Assembly (NCBI RefSeq): GCF_000621605.1
Contig: NZ_JHXX01000001.1
Coordinates: forward strand, 930,001-994,000
DNA: 64,000 nucleotides
Source of the DNA: Butyrivibrio sp. MC2021
GTDB lineage: Bacteria > Bacillota > Clostridia > Lachnospirales > Lachnospiraceae
Direction: 5' to 3'
Shown here: positions 1 to 7,563 of the stretch, piece after piece
Numbering within the stretch: position 1 is the first letter of the stretch
How the letters are laid out: each line of letters opens with the position of its first letter
The notes under the pieces: model-generated
Database searches by the model: none
What the model was told of the DNA's origin: nothing
The model's input: only the letters and a program-made list of their open reading frames with translations
Translations under genes and position numbers: made by a program

Positions 1-288
1 AGCACCCTTCTCGTTGTAGTAGATACCTACTCTGTCGCCACCTCTTGTGATCTTGGAAGTGTCAACGCCGTACTTTCTGAGTGAGTTAACAGCTGCCTGA
101 CCGATCTCGTGCTTAGGAAGCTTTGTAACGTATACTGAATCAAGACCATAGTTTGCAAGAGAAACTGAAACGTTAGCCTCTCCGCCACCGAATGTAGCCT
201 CAAGATGATCTACCTGAACGAATCTGAGGTAGTTATCGGGCTGAAGACGAAGCATGATCTCACCAAATGTAATAACTTTCTTTGACAT
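1..288 (-). CDS. kdgK: 2-keto-3-deoxygluconate kinase, N-terminal part (cut by window edge)
   Basis: Only the first 96 codons are in the window; the gene runs off the left edge. The translation starts MSKKVITFGEIMLRLQP and carries the PfkB-family N-terminal signature FGGGEANVSVSLANYG at about residues 33-48, which shapes the sugar pocket in ribokinase-type kinases. KdgK phosphorylates 2-keto-3-deoxygluconate to KDPG, the substrate of the aldolase encoded just upstream in the same direction. An AGAGGA ribosome site precedes the ATG. The C-terminal catalytic GAGD motif is outside the window, so another PfkB sugar kinase is possible from sequence alone; the operon context (kduI, kduD, eda) decides for KdgK. 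Confidence 0.85.
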   Translation of the reverse strand, partial: MSKKVITFGEIMLRLQPDNYLRFVQVDHLEATFGGGEANVSVSLANYGLDSVYVTKLPKHEIGQAAVNSLRKYGVDTSKITRGGDRVGIYYNEKGA

Positions 289-333
289 ATCTATATCCTC
301 TTTCTTTCTCAAATATATATTATCGTGATATAC

Positions 334-475
334 GCATGTCTCCACTGCGTTCTCGACATGCTACATACATTCGGAAATCGATATACTCATTTCATTCGTA
401 TATCTTTTTTCCTCATGTATGTTTGCATCCTGAGGTCATACAGTCATTTGTGCAAGCACAATCCTGTATGACTTC
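334..475. repeat. Cluster of three hairpins between eda and kdgK
   Basis: The roughly 200-nt space between eda and kdgK holds three inverted repeats. GCATGTC at 334-340 pairs with 355-361. GATATAC at 380-386 pairs with 398-404 and has six T on the plus strand after it. A 12-bp arm at 432-443 pairs with 464-475 (one G.T wobble), with an inner stem at 448-453/456-461. A fourth pairing, 411-415 with 431-435, would compete with the last stem. On the operon strand no hairpin is followed by a U-run, so these look more like mRNA-processing or stability structures than a terminator. Confidence 0.5.
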
Positions 476-490
476 CGTCTGCTATATCAC

Positions 491-1453
491 TCAATTTCTT
501 ACCAAATGTACTGCGAATCCGCCGAAATCATCTGCAAGGTAAGCTACCTTAAGGTGGTTATCAGCATCATATGAGAATGAGCTCTCATCGAACTTAACGC
601 CCTGCTTGCCAAGGTGGTAAACAGCTCTGTCAACGTTGTTTGTTCCGATTGCGATGTGTCCGCATGTTCCGCGTCCCTGAGACTTCATAACCTCAACAAC
701 TGAACCTGCGAATACAGAAGAGTTGCCAACCTTCTTGGTGAAGCCGAAGAGATTGTCGAACTTCTCAGCTGTAGCTACTGCTGAAGCCTCATCAGGCTGG
801 TTGATTCCAACGTGCTTCATTGTGAATCCAAGCATAGCGTTTACAGCGTCACGAGTCATAGCCTCGATCTCATCGAACTTGCCTGCAGCGATAAGGTCCT
901 TCTTAACCATCCAGCTACCACCGCAGCAGAATACCTTATTGAATCCAAGATAATCATTGAGGTTGTTCTTGTTGATACCGCCTGTAGGCATGAAGTGCAT
1001 CTTTGTGTAAGGAGCTGCCATAGCCTTGATCTTGGCAATACCACCGTTCTGCTCAGCAGGGAAGAACTTAACACAGTCAAGACCGAGCTCGATAGCCTGC
1101 TCTACTTCTCCGGGTGTTGCTGTTCCGGGAACTACAGGTACTCCGATTGACTGGATGTACTCTACGTTTGATCTGTTGAATCCGGGGCTAACGATGAACT
1201 TAGCGCCTGCAGCCTTTGCTCTGTCTGCCTGCTCAGCATTGAGAACAGTACCTGCTCCAACGATCATCTCAGGGAACTTCTCAGAAATAAGTCTGATAGC
1301 TTCCTCAGCAGCTGCTGTACGGAATGTAACCTCTGCAGCAGGAAGTCCGCCCTTTATAAGTGCCTCAGCAAGAGGAACTGCGTCCTTTGCATCGTCAATT
1401 GCGATTACAGGAACGATACCAATTTTGTATAACTCTTCGCAAATCTTATCCAT
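491..1453 (-). CDS. eda: KDPG/KHG aldolase fused to a C-terminal VOC (glyoxalase-like) domain
   Basis: Residues 1 to about 212 form a class I KDPG aldolase: the general acid-base Glu is E41 in AEVTFRT, the phosphate/pyruvate region includes GAGTVLN (66-72) and VSPGFN (88-93), and the Schiff-base Lys is K129 in CVKFFPAE. It cleaves 2-keto-3-deoxy-6-phosphogluconate to pyruvate and glyceraldehyde 3-phosphate in the cytoplasm. Family members are usually about 205-215 residues; this one has 320. The extra ~108 residues (from MKHVGINQPDE) have the beta-alpha-beta layout and the GHIAIGTNNVDRAVYHL segment of a vicinal-oxygen-chelate (VOC) domain. The gene lies between kduD and kdgK; an AAAGG site precedes the ATG. 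The role of the added domain is unknown. Confidence 0.9.
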   Translation of the reverse strand: MDKICEELYKIGIVPVIAIDDAKDAVPLAEALIKGGLPAAEVTFRTAAAEEAIRLISEKFPEMIVGAGTVLNAEQADRAKAAGAKFIVSPGFNRSNVEYIQSIGVPVVPGTATPGEVEQAIELGLDCVKFFPAEQNGGIAKIKAMAAPYTKMHFMPTGGINKNNLNDYLGFNKVFCCGGSWMVKKDLIAAGKFDEIEAMTRDAVNAMLGFTMKHVGINQPDEASAVATAEKFDNLFGFTKKVGNSSVFAGSVVEVMKSQGRGTCGHIAIGTNNVDRAVYHLGKQGVKFDESSFSYDADNHLKVAYLADDFGGFAVHLVRN

Positions 1454-1507
1454 TTTTATTGCCTTTCTTTATCTTAATTAATCTATTTATATTGATTAAC
1501 ACCGCGA

Positions 1508-2362
1508 TTACTGTGCTTCGTTCTCGTCGATATCTGTGAACTTTGAAGGATCAAGGTTGTTAGGATCCTGTCCGATGTAAGCTGAGATACCGCCATCGAT
1601 GTAAACTACCTGACCATTGATGAAATCAGATGCAGGTGATGCAAGGAATACAGCAAGGCCCATAAGGTCCTCTGTCTTGCCCCATCTCTGAGCAGGTGTC
1701 TTTGAACGGATGAATCTGTCGAAAGGATTCATTGAACCGTCAGCCTGCTTCTCACGAAGAGGAGCTGTCTGAGGTGTTGCAATGTAGCCGGGTCCGATAG
1801 CGTTGCACTGAATATTGTACTGACCATACTCAGAGCAGATGTTTCTTGTAAGCATCTTAAGACCGCCCTTAGCAGCTGCATAAGCAGATACTGTCTCACG
1901 TCCGAACTCAGACATCATTGAGCATGCGTTGATGATCTTTCCTGAGCCCTTCTTCATCATTGCAGGAAGAACTGCCTTTGAGCAGATGAAAGGACCTGTA
2001 AGGTCAACGTCGATAACCTGGTTCCACTCCTTAACAGTCATCTCGTGCATAGGAATTCTCTTGATGATACCTGCGTTGTTAACAAGGATATCAATTGTTC
2101 CAACTTCCTTCTCAACAGCTGCAACGAACTCCTGAACCTGATCCTCCTTAGTAACGTCGCAAACTTTACCGAATGCCTTGATGCCTCTCTTCTCGTACTC
2201 AGCAAGTCCCTTGTCAACAAGGTCCTGGTTGATATCGTTGAAAACGATCTTAGCTCCGCTCTCTGCGTAAGCTACTGCATAAGCAAGACCAAGGCCGTAT
2301 GAAGCACCTGTGATCCATGCTACTTTTCCTTCAAGTGAAAAATTCTTTAAAAAGTCTCCCAT
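1508..2362 (-). CDS. kduD: 2-deoxy-D-gluconate 3-dehydrogenase / 5-dehydrogenase KduD (SDR)
   Basis: A classical short-chain dehydrogenase of 284 residues. The cofactor motif is TGASYGLG (18-25), NNAG is at 95-98, and the catalytic residues are Ser148 with the Y161-xxx-K165 pair in SAYAAAKGG. KduD reduces 2,5-diketo-3-deoxygluconate to 2-keto-3-deoxygluconate in the unsaturated-uronate branch of pectin degradation. The gene sits between kduI and eda on the same strand with a strong AGGAGG site. By sequence alone gluconate 5-dehydrogenase is hard to exclude, since the two families are close; the adjacent kduI favours KduD. Confidence 0.88.
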   Translation of the reverse strand: MGDFLKNFSLEGKVAWITGASYGLGLAYAVAYAESGAKIVFNDINQDLVDKGLAEYEKRGIKAFGKVCDVTKEDQVQEFVAAVEKEVGTIDILVNNAGIIKRIPMHEMTVKEWNQVIDVDLTGPFICSKAVLPAMMKKGSGKIINACSMMSEFGRETVSAYAAAKGGLKMLTRNICSEYGQYNIQCNAIGPGYIATPQTAPLREKQADGSMNPFDRFIRSKTPAQRWGKTEDLMGLAVFLASPASDFINGQVVYIDGGISAYIGQDPNNLDPSKFTDIDENEAQ

Positions 2363-2410
2363 TTGTAAAAACCTCCTAGTTTTTGCTGGTTTATTAGTTA
2401 CATATTTTAA

Positions 2411-3274
2411 TTAAAGTAGATCCTGCATAGCGCAGTCATCCATGTCATCAAAATCCTGATTCTCGCCGACCATACCCCAGATGAAGGTATAAGCCTGAGT
2501 GCCGCATCCTGAATGGATTGACCAGCTGGGGCTGATAACAGCCTGCTCGTTTCTCATAATGATATGTCTTGTTTCCTGTGGTTCTCCCATGAAATGCATA
2601 ACCATTGCATCCTCAGGGATATCGAAGTAAAGATATACTTCCATTCTGCGGTCATGTGTATGACAAGGCATTGTATTCCATACGCTGCCGGGCTTAAGCT
2701 CTGTCATGCCCATCTCCAGCTGGCAGGTCTCAACCTGACCGGGAAGTATGTATTTGTTGATAACTCTGTGATTGGCGCCCTCGAGACTTCCAAGTTCCTT
2801 CTTGTTCTCATCCTTGATGATAACAACATCCTCTGAAGGAGTGCCCTCTCTCTTGATAAGAACTGTAGGATATGTCTTGTGCGCAGGTGCGCTGTTGATA
2901 TAGAATTTAGCAGGCTTGGAAGCATCCTTGCTGGCAAAAGAAACATCCTTTGCTCCCATTCCGATGTACATTCCCTGCTTGTAAGCTACTTCATATTTCT
3001 TGCCGTCGATGGTGATAACACCGTCTCCGCCGATGTTGATAACACCCATCTCTCGTCTCTGCAGGAAATACTCTGCTCTGAGCTCATCTCCGGCTGTAAG
3101 CTTGAGTTCCTCTTTTACAGGAACAGCTGATCCGGTAATGATTCTGTCGATATGGCTGTATACAAGTTTAATAGTATCAGGCTGGAAAAGATCGTCTATA
3201 AGAAACTCTTCTCTCAGTCTCTTGGTATCATAATATTTTTCGTCCTTAGGTGAACATGCGGTTCTAAGTTCCAT
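2411..3274 (-). CDS. kduI: 5-keto-4-deoxyuronate isomerase KduI
   Basis: 287 residues, the normal KduI length. The N-terminus (MELRTACSPKDEKYYDT, then LREEFLIDDLFQPD) is typical of the family. The cupin metal site is visible as CHTHDRRMEVYLYF (the HxH plus Glu) and the later IHSGCGT histidine, the expected zinc ligands. It isomerises 5-keto-4-deoxyuronate to 2,5-diketo-3-deoxygluconate, the substrate of the next gene product. It is the first gene of the operon, with a strong AGGAGGG site and a promoter about 30 nt further upstream. Confidence 0.95.
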   Translation of the reverse strand: MELRTACSPKDEKYYDTKRLREEFLIDDLFQPDTIKLVYSHIDRIITGSAVPVKEELKLTAGDELRAEYFLQRREMGVINIGGDGVITIDGKKYEVAYKQGMYIGMGAKDVSFASKDASKPAKFYINSAPAHKTYPTVLIKREGTPSEDVVIIKDENKKELGSLEGANHRVINKYILPGQVETCQLEMGMTELKPGSVWNTMPCHTHDRRMEVYLYFDIPEDAMVMHFMGEPQETRHIIMRNEQAVISPSWSIHSGCGTQAYTFIWGMVGENQDFDDMDDCAMQDLL

Positions 3275-3306
3275 ATTCCCTCCTTAAATAGTCTTTTGAC
3301 CCTATC

Positions 3307-3335
3307 ATCATAGTGTATATTTTTTTCTTTGTCAG
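3307..3335 (-). promoter_or_regulatory. Sigma-A promoter of the kdu operon
   Basis: On the minus strand, CTGACA (3330-3335) and TATGAT (3307-3312) are separated by exactly 17 nt. The -10 box is 32 nt from the kduI ATG, leaving room for the AGGAGGG site. Confidence 0.7.
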
Positions 3336-3371
3336 TTCATTTTTACATCAAAATCTTGCAAATCTTGACGT

Positions 3372-3400
3372 AATGTAAGAGCTTTCATTTTTCTTACATT
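3372..3400. promoter_or_regulatory. Candidate operator upstream of the kdu promoter (inverted repeat)
   Basis: AATGTAAGA (3372-3380) and TCTTACATT (3392-3400) are perfect 9-bp inverted arms with an 11-nt spacer, about 37 nt upstream of the -35 box. That position suits an activator or a looping repressor. A 9-bp inverted repeat is expected a few times by chance in a window this size, so position is the main support. Confidence 0.35.
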
Positions 3401-3540
3401 TTACCCACTAACAATAATAATGTCTACCTAAAATAACGACAAATTTGAATTCAATTTTTTGACCCCCTCCCCCAAAAATGGTAGCCATTTACAAACCCGC
3501 TTATATCCCCCTCTCTCAGTCTTTAATCTTGCAAATAACA

Positions 3541-3637
3541 GAACACGGCCACAGGATTTTATAATATGTAGCCAATCCGATGATGCTCGCATCATCGGAG
3601 GATTGGATGCATATTATAAAATTCTGCGGCCGTGTTC
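3541..3637. repeat. 97-nt near-perfect inverted repeat downstream of rnpB
   Basis: The arms run from GAACACGGCC (3541) to GGCCGTGTTC (ending 3637) and match over about 45 nt each, with two wobble-compatible differences, two mismatches and one 3-nt bulge; the tip is GATGATGC-TC-GCATCATC. It begins 19 nt past the RNase P RNA 3' end on the minus strand. There is no clear U-run after it, so it may be a processing or end structure of the rnpB transcript or a MITE-like insertion; no target-site duplication is evident. The rest of 3275-3656 holds only the kdu promoter region and AT-rich sequence. Confidence 0.8.
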
Positions 3638-3656
3638 GTCCGTTGTCATATTATGA

Positions 3657-4134
3657 ATGAGCAGAACTATAAGCCGGGTTATGTCGTGAATGATCATCTA
3701 TCTAGGACTGCCGTCACCGACAGCCTCAAGCGACCCACCTGAAAGCGAACCGGGCCGGTTCATAGCTCTCTGTTCGGTCTTGCTTCGGATGGGGTTTACA
3801 TGGCTACTGATGTTACCACCAGCACGGTAGTCTCTTACACTGCCTTTCCACCCTTACGCTAACGAGGTAGTCCGGCGGTCACTCGGAATGCAAGCATTCC
3901 TCGTTACGCGACATTCGTCGCATATCCGTAGTTCGATATGTCAATTATCATGCAAGCATGAAATTGCCACATCTCCTCCGGCTGCCCGCCTCATCGTTAA
4001 CGCGGTATATCTCTGTTGCACTATCCTGGGAGTCACCTCCACCAGACGTTATCTGGCATCCTGCCCTGCGAAGCCCGGACTTTCCTCTCCCATACCCTTT
4101 CGTCTGTATGGCAGCGATCATCCATCCTGCTCAT
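3657..4134 (-). ncRNA. rnpB: RNase P RNA (bacterial class A)
   Basis: On the minus strand the 5' end ATGAGCAG pairs with the 3' end CTGCTCAT to form P1. The conserved 5' core GAGAGGAAAGTCCGGGCT and the 3' segments GACGGCAGTCCTAG and CATAACCCGGCTTATAG are present, as is the GGTGACTCCCAG-type region. It is the catalytic RNA that trims tRNA 5' leaders. At about 478 nt it is longer than a typical 380-410 nt class A RNA; the extra length appears to lie in peripheral helices around 3885-3960. The predicted +1 from the consensus promoter coincides with the RNA 5' end. Confidence 0.95.
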
Positions 4135-4139
4135 AAAGT

Positions 4140-4167
4140 ATTATATGAAATAAAGTTTAATTGTCAA
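4140..4167 (-). promoter_or_regulatory. Consensus promoter of rnpB
   Basis: TTGACA (4162-4167) and TATAAT (4140-4145) on the minus strand, both perfect consensus, with a 16-nt spacer. Transcription would start at about 4133-4134, exactly where P1 of RNase P RNA begins. Confidence 0.9.
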
Positions 4168-4190
4168 GATTCTCGTCTCCCCTGTCAGAT

Positions 4191-5063
4191 TTATCGTCCT
4201 TTTTCCATTACCTCGGAAACAAGCTCTGTCATCTCATCTTCCGTCATGCCATTATCGGAAGAAAGATAATAATACTGATTCTCTGTATTCCAAAGAGCAG
4301 TCTTCACAGTCTTACCTTCTCCCCAAAGGGTAACTGTGTAGTCTCCCACTGCCTTCTCGGAAACAACATCTCCTTCAACGAAAAATTCATCAAAGTTTGC
4401 TGAAGCCACTGCTTTAAGGCTTACGCTATCTCCATCCACCAGGTAGCTTATTTCAGCCATTCCATTTTCATAGCCAAGATAATGGGTCTCGGCAGATCTT
4501 GCCAAAAGACTCTCAATATCATATATCTCTGCGCCGGTATTCTCTGAAAGTTCTAAAGCAGAGGCAAACTCTGTGGCAGTTACTTCAAAGGCACTATCGC
4601 TGTCTTCCTCCATCTCATCCGCTTCTTCCATAGCCTCCATGGCCGGCATAGGAGTGCTGTTTATCTCGGATTTTGCCTTATCTGAGCCCGCTGCGGGAGC
4701 CGCCGGAGCCTCCATGGCTGCCTCCGGAGCAGCGTCTATCATGGCTTCCTCTGTGGCACTCTCTGTCATAGTGGCTGTTTCTGCCATCTCATAGGAGCCC
4801 GCAGGAGCTGAGGATCCCATTTCATGTCTGCCAACAGTTCCAAACACTGCATAGGCGCCAACCAGAACCACTGCGAACATGGCTGCCAGAGCACCGTACC
4901 GCCTTATAAAGGGTACTATCTTATTTTCCTTTTTCTTTTTTACTACTTCAAAAGAAGTTACATTCGAAGTATCTGCATTCTCGATATTTTGGAGGATGCG
5001 TTTTCTCATGTCGTCTGTAACTTTGACTTTATCCATAACTTCATTATATTTACTCAAAGTCAT
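4191..5063 (-). CDS. Probable membrane anti-sigma factor paired with the upstream ECF sigma
   Basis: 290 residues. A short cytoplasmic N-terminus (VTDDMRKRILQNIENA) and a basic stretch precede one membrane helix at about residues 53-73 (YGALAAMFAVVLVGAYAVF). The outside part begins with a low-complexity Ala/Met/Glu/Pro-rich region (about 85-160) and ends in a folded domain with several beta-like segments. The gene overlaps the sigma gene by 14 nt with GGAGG just before its ATG, so the two are translationally coupled. This arrangement is standard for transmembrane anti-sigma factors, but no zinc HxxxCxxC motif is present, so the assignment rests on context and topology. Confidence 0.65.
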   Translation of the reverse strand: MTLSKYNEVMDKVKVTDDMRKRILQNIENADTSNVTSFEVVKKKKENKIVPFIRRYGALAAMFAVVLVGAYAVFGTVGRHEMGSSAPAGSYEMAETATMTESATEEAMIDAAPEAAMEAPAAPAAGSDKAKSEINSTPMPAMEAMEEADEMEEDSDSAFEVTATEFASALELSENTGAEIYDIESLLARSAETHYLGYENGMAEISYLVDGDSVSLKAVASANFDEFFVEGDVVSEKAVGDYTVTLWGEGKTVKTALWNTENQYYYLSSDNGMTEDEMTELVSEVMEKGR

Positions 5064-5679
5064 ACGCCTCCTTCAAAATTGTTTTGAGCTTTTCCCTGCC
5101 CCTTTTAAGATCGGAACGGACTGTGGATTCGTTTTTGCCAAGGATCTCAGCTATCTCCTTTGTCGCATAACCTTCCTGGTAAAAAAGGTGCACAACCTCC
5201 CTGAAATTCTCGGGAAGCTCCTTCACCGCATCCCATACAAAGGCCAGATCAGACTTTTCCTCTGAAACCAGTTCCTCAGCCAGCTCGTCCGTCTCTCTGA
5301 GCTTGTTGTACTGAATCTTGTTCTTGCTAAGATTGGCGGCGACTCTAAGAAGCCATGCCTTCTCATGCTCAGCACTCTCAAAAGAAGGTTCGGTCTTAAT
5401 GTACTGGATAAGGGTATCCTGCAGAATGTCCTCCGCATCGCTCATGTTATGCAGATAGGAATAAGCCATTCTGAGAATATTATTACCGTATTTATCAATA
5501 AGAATTCCTGCCCTCTCGGATGCAGTGGCTCCTGCTACCGGTTCGGCTTTTGCCACAGGGGCTGCAAATATGGATAAGGCGAAATTCCTTATTCTGTTAA
5601 GAAGGCTCTTTGCCAAATCGGGAATATCCCACATAAGGCTCCCGTATGGCTGAAAACTTGCGTTTTTCGTTATTACCAT
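5050..5679 (-). CDS. ECF (sigma-70 family, group 4) RNA polymerase sigma factor
   Basis: 209 residues. Region 2 is visible at NNILRMAYSYLHNMSDAEDI and the following LQDTLIQYI; region 4 is a helix-turn-helix at LPENFREVVHLFYQEGY to GKNESTVRSDLKRGREKL. No region 3 lies between them, as expected for an ECF sigma. About 55 residues precede region 2, longer than in most ECF factors; an internal start is possible, but the first ATG has a GAGGA site at suitable spacing. It directs polymerase to a small stress or surface regulon, which the sequence does not identify. The probable anti-sigma follows with an overlap. Confidence 0.88.
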   Translation of the reverse strand: MVITKNASFQPYGSLMWDIPDLAKSLLNRIRNFALSIFAAPVAKAEPVAGATASERAGILIDKYGNNILRMAYSYLHNMSDAEDILQDTLIQYIKTEPSFESAEHEKAWLLRVAANLSKNKIQYNKLRETDELAEELVSEEKSDLAFVWDAVKELPENFREVVHLFYQEGYATKEIAEILGKNESTVRSDLKRGREKLKTILKEAYDFE

Positions 5680-5807
5680 ATTACTGTCCTCAACCTTTTT
5701 CTTTTCATATCTCCCGGCCCGGGCAGAAAATGAGCATGTCCAAGGCCTGTATTCTAAGACAGTATATCATAATTTGCCTTCCTGCTATATATACAAAACA
5801 GCCATTT

Positions 5808-5822
5808 GAAATGTTGCATTTC
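5808..5822. promoter_or_regulatory. Small palindrome upstream of the ECF sigma gene
   Basis: GAAATG-TTG-CATTTC, 6-bp arms with a 3-nt centre, about 130 nt upstream of the sigma start and before the terminator of the uridine kinase gene. It could be an operator, but short palindromes like this occur by chance. Confidence 0.2.
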
Positions 5823-5839
5823 CAAGAAAAATAAATATA

Positions 5840-5878
5840 AAAAATCAGCCGCAGTACTGTTTAAAGCACTGCGGCTGA
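5840..5878 (-). terminator. Intrinsic terminator of the uridine-kinase-like gene
   Basis: On the minus strand an 11-bp stem (TCAGCCGCAGT, 5868-5878 with 5845-5855) and a 12-nt loop is followed directly by a U-run, 13 nt past the stop codon at 5892. Confidence 0.9.
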
Positions 5879-5891
5879 CACATATCCATTA

Positions 5892-7544
5892 TCAAACTTT
5901 AAAGCAGCTGCCTCCCACGAATTCTCTGCATATAGAATTCTTCGGAAGCATAGAGCTGTCTACGCTTACAAAATAGTCCAGGAACTTAAGAAGTCTCTTG
6001 GCCTCATAGTACTCAGGCTCGTCCTTGCCGATATTGAAAAGAAGCGGTTCAGCAAAGGGCTTAATTACAGCCAGCTCATAGATCTGGGCTGAGTTGAACA
6101 TCTCATCTGCTCCCTCCTGGAAGGGGAAGATATTGGCTTCCTCTCCTGCTCTTACAGAGCCCCACATGCTGATGGTCTTCTTGGCGGAGGCTCCTCTGGT
6201 TCTGGCATCCCTGACAATTCTACGAAGAAGTCTTCCGTCAGTTGTTGGAATTCTGTTGTGATTATCGATGCTAAGGGTGGTCAGCGCACTGATATAGATC
6301 TTAAACTTGGACTCACTGGGAAGGGCATAACTCATTTTCTCATTAAGTCCGTGGATTCCCTCAATAACCAGAACGTCGTTCTTGCCAAGCTGCATGAACT
6401 CGCCGTTCATCTCTCTTTTACCTGTGACGAAGTTAAACTCAGGCATCTCCACTCTCTCACCTTTGAGAAGTCTTGTCATATCCTGATTGAATCTCTCAAC
6501 ATCAAGGGCTTCAAGGCACTCGAAGTTGTAGCTGCCATCCTCGTTAAGAGGAGTGTCCTCTCTGTTGACAAAGTAGTTGTCCAGACTGATGGGATGAGGC
6601 ACAAGGCCATAGGTCCGAAGCTGTATGGAAAGTCTGTTGGCAAAGCTGGTCTTTCCTGAAGAGCTGGGGCCTGCGATCATTACGAACTTAACATCAACTC
6701 TCTGGAAGATCTTTCTTGCTATATCTGCGATCCTGCTCTCCTGAAGAGCCTCCTGAACCAGCATCATCTCATTTATGCGGCCGGAGCATACCATGTTGTT
6801 CAGATCTCCCACGTTGGCAATTCCCATCATGTTGCCCCAATCACTGGAGAGCATCATGGTATTAAAGAGCTTTTCCCTGGGCTCTGAAACCACCAGCTCC
6901 TCGGGATTCTTTTTGGTAGGAAGTGTCAGCATAAGTCCGTCATGATATTTATCCACTTGGAACTTCTCAATATATGAAGTATTGGGAAGCATATATCCAA
7001 AGAAATAGTCGTAGAAATCATCGATCCTGTAGACATTGATCTCAGAGCTTCTGCGGTACTTGAGAAGTGCAACCTTGTCGTTCATGCCCTGATTTCTGAA
7101 GATCTCTATGGCATCATCAAGGGGATAAACCTTTTTGGTGATCTGAATTCCCGCATCGCAAAGCTCTTTAAATCTCACAGAAACCTTTTGTGCCAGTTCC
7201 TCTGTAACAGGCACACCGTGAACAGAGCAATAATAGCCGTTTCCGATAGTGAACTCCACCTTGATAGATGAAGAGTCCTTGCATTCTGTCACATCGCGAA
7301 AAGCCTTGATAAGGATCATAACAGCGGTCCTTCTCATGGTCTCATAGCCGATATTGTCAGAAAAGGTGATAAAAGAGAGCTCGCCGTCCTTTTTTACAGC
7401 CTTAAAAAGCTCTCTTATCTTGCCGTTAAAATATACCGCAGCTATCCTGTGGGGGAAGTCCTTTTGATATTCCCTTGCTATTTTTTCAAAGGATGTACCT
7501 TTTTCGTATTCCTTTTTTTCTCCATTAATAGTGATAACAGGCAT
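5892..7544 (-). CDS. Uridine kinase-like protein with N-terminal TGS and tRNA-synthetase-like domains
   Basis: 550 residues. Residues 1-62 resemble a TGS domain, and the next ~140 resemble the second additional domain of threonyl-tRNA synthetase. The C-terminal part is a P-loop kinase of the uridine kinase/phosphoribulokinase family: Walker A is GPSSSGKTS (292-300), followed by HPISLDNYF and VLVIEGIHGLN, typical of that family. Ordinary Udk is about 205-210 residues, so this is the large fused form known in clostridia and some other anaerobes. The substrate of this form has not been settled; nucleoside phosphorylation is inferred. A strong AGAGGAGG site precedes the ATG. It follows trmK by 19 nt, so it is probably last in that operon. 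Confidence 0.8.
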   Translation of the reverse strand: MPVITINGEKKEYEKGTSFEKIAREYQKDFPHRIAAVYFNGKIRELFKAVKKDGELSFITFSDNIGYETMRRTAVMILIKAFRDVTECKDSSSIKVEFTIGNGYYCSVHGVPVTEELAQKVSVRFKELCDAGIQITKKVYPLDDAIEIFRNQGMNDKVALLKYRRSSEINVYRIDDFYDYFFGYMLPNTSYIEKFQVDKYHDGLMLTLPTKKNPEELVVSEPREKLFNTMMLSSDWGNMMGIANVGDLNNMVCSGRINEMMLVQEALQESRIADIARKIFQRVDVKFVMIAGPSSSGKTSFANRLSIQLRTYGLVPHPISLDNYFVNREDTPLNEDGSYNFECLEALDVERFNQDMTRLLKGERVEMPEFNFVTGKREMNGEFMQLGKNDVLVIEGIHGLNEKMSYALPSESKFKIYISALTTLSIDNHNRIPTTDGRLLRRIVRDARTRGASAKKTISMWGSVRAGEEANIFPFQEGADEMFNSAQIYELAVIKPFAEPLLFNIGKDEPEYYEAKRLLKFLDYFVSVDSSMLPKNSICREFVGGSCFKV

Positions 7545-7563
7545 ATATTAGCCTCCTCTATCT

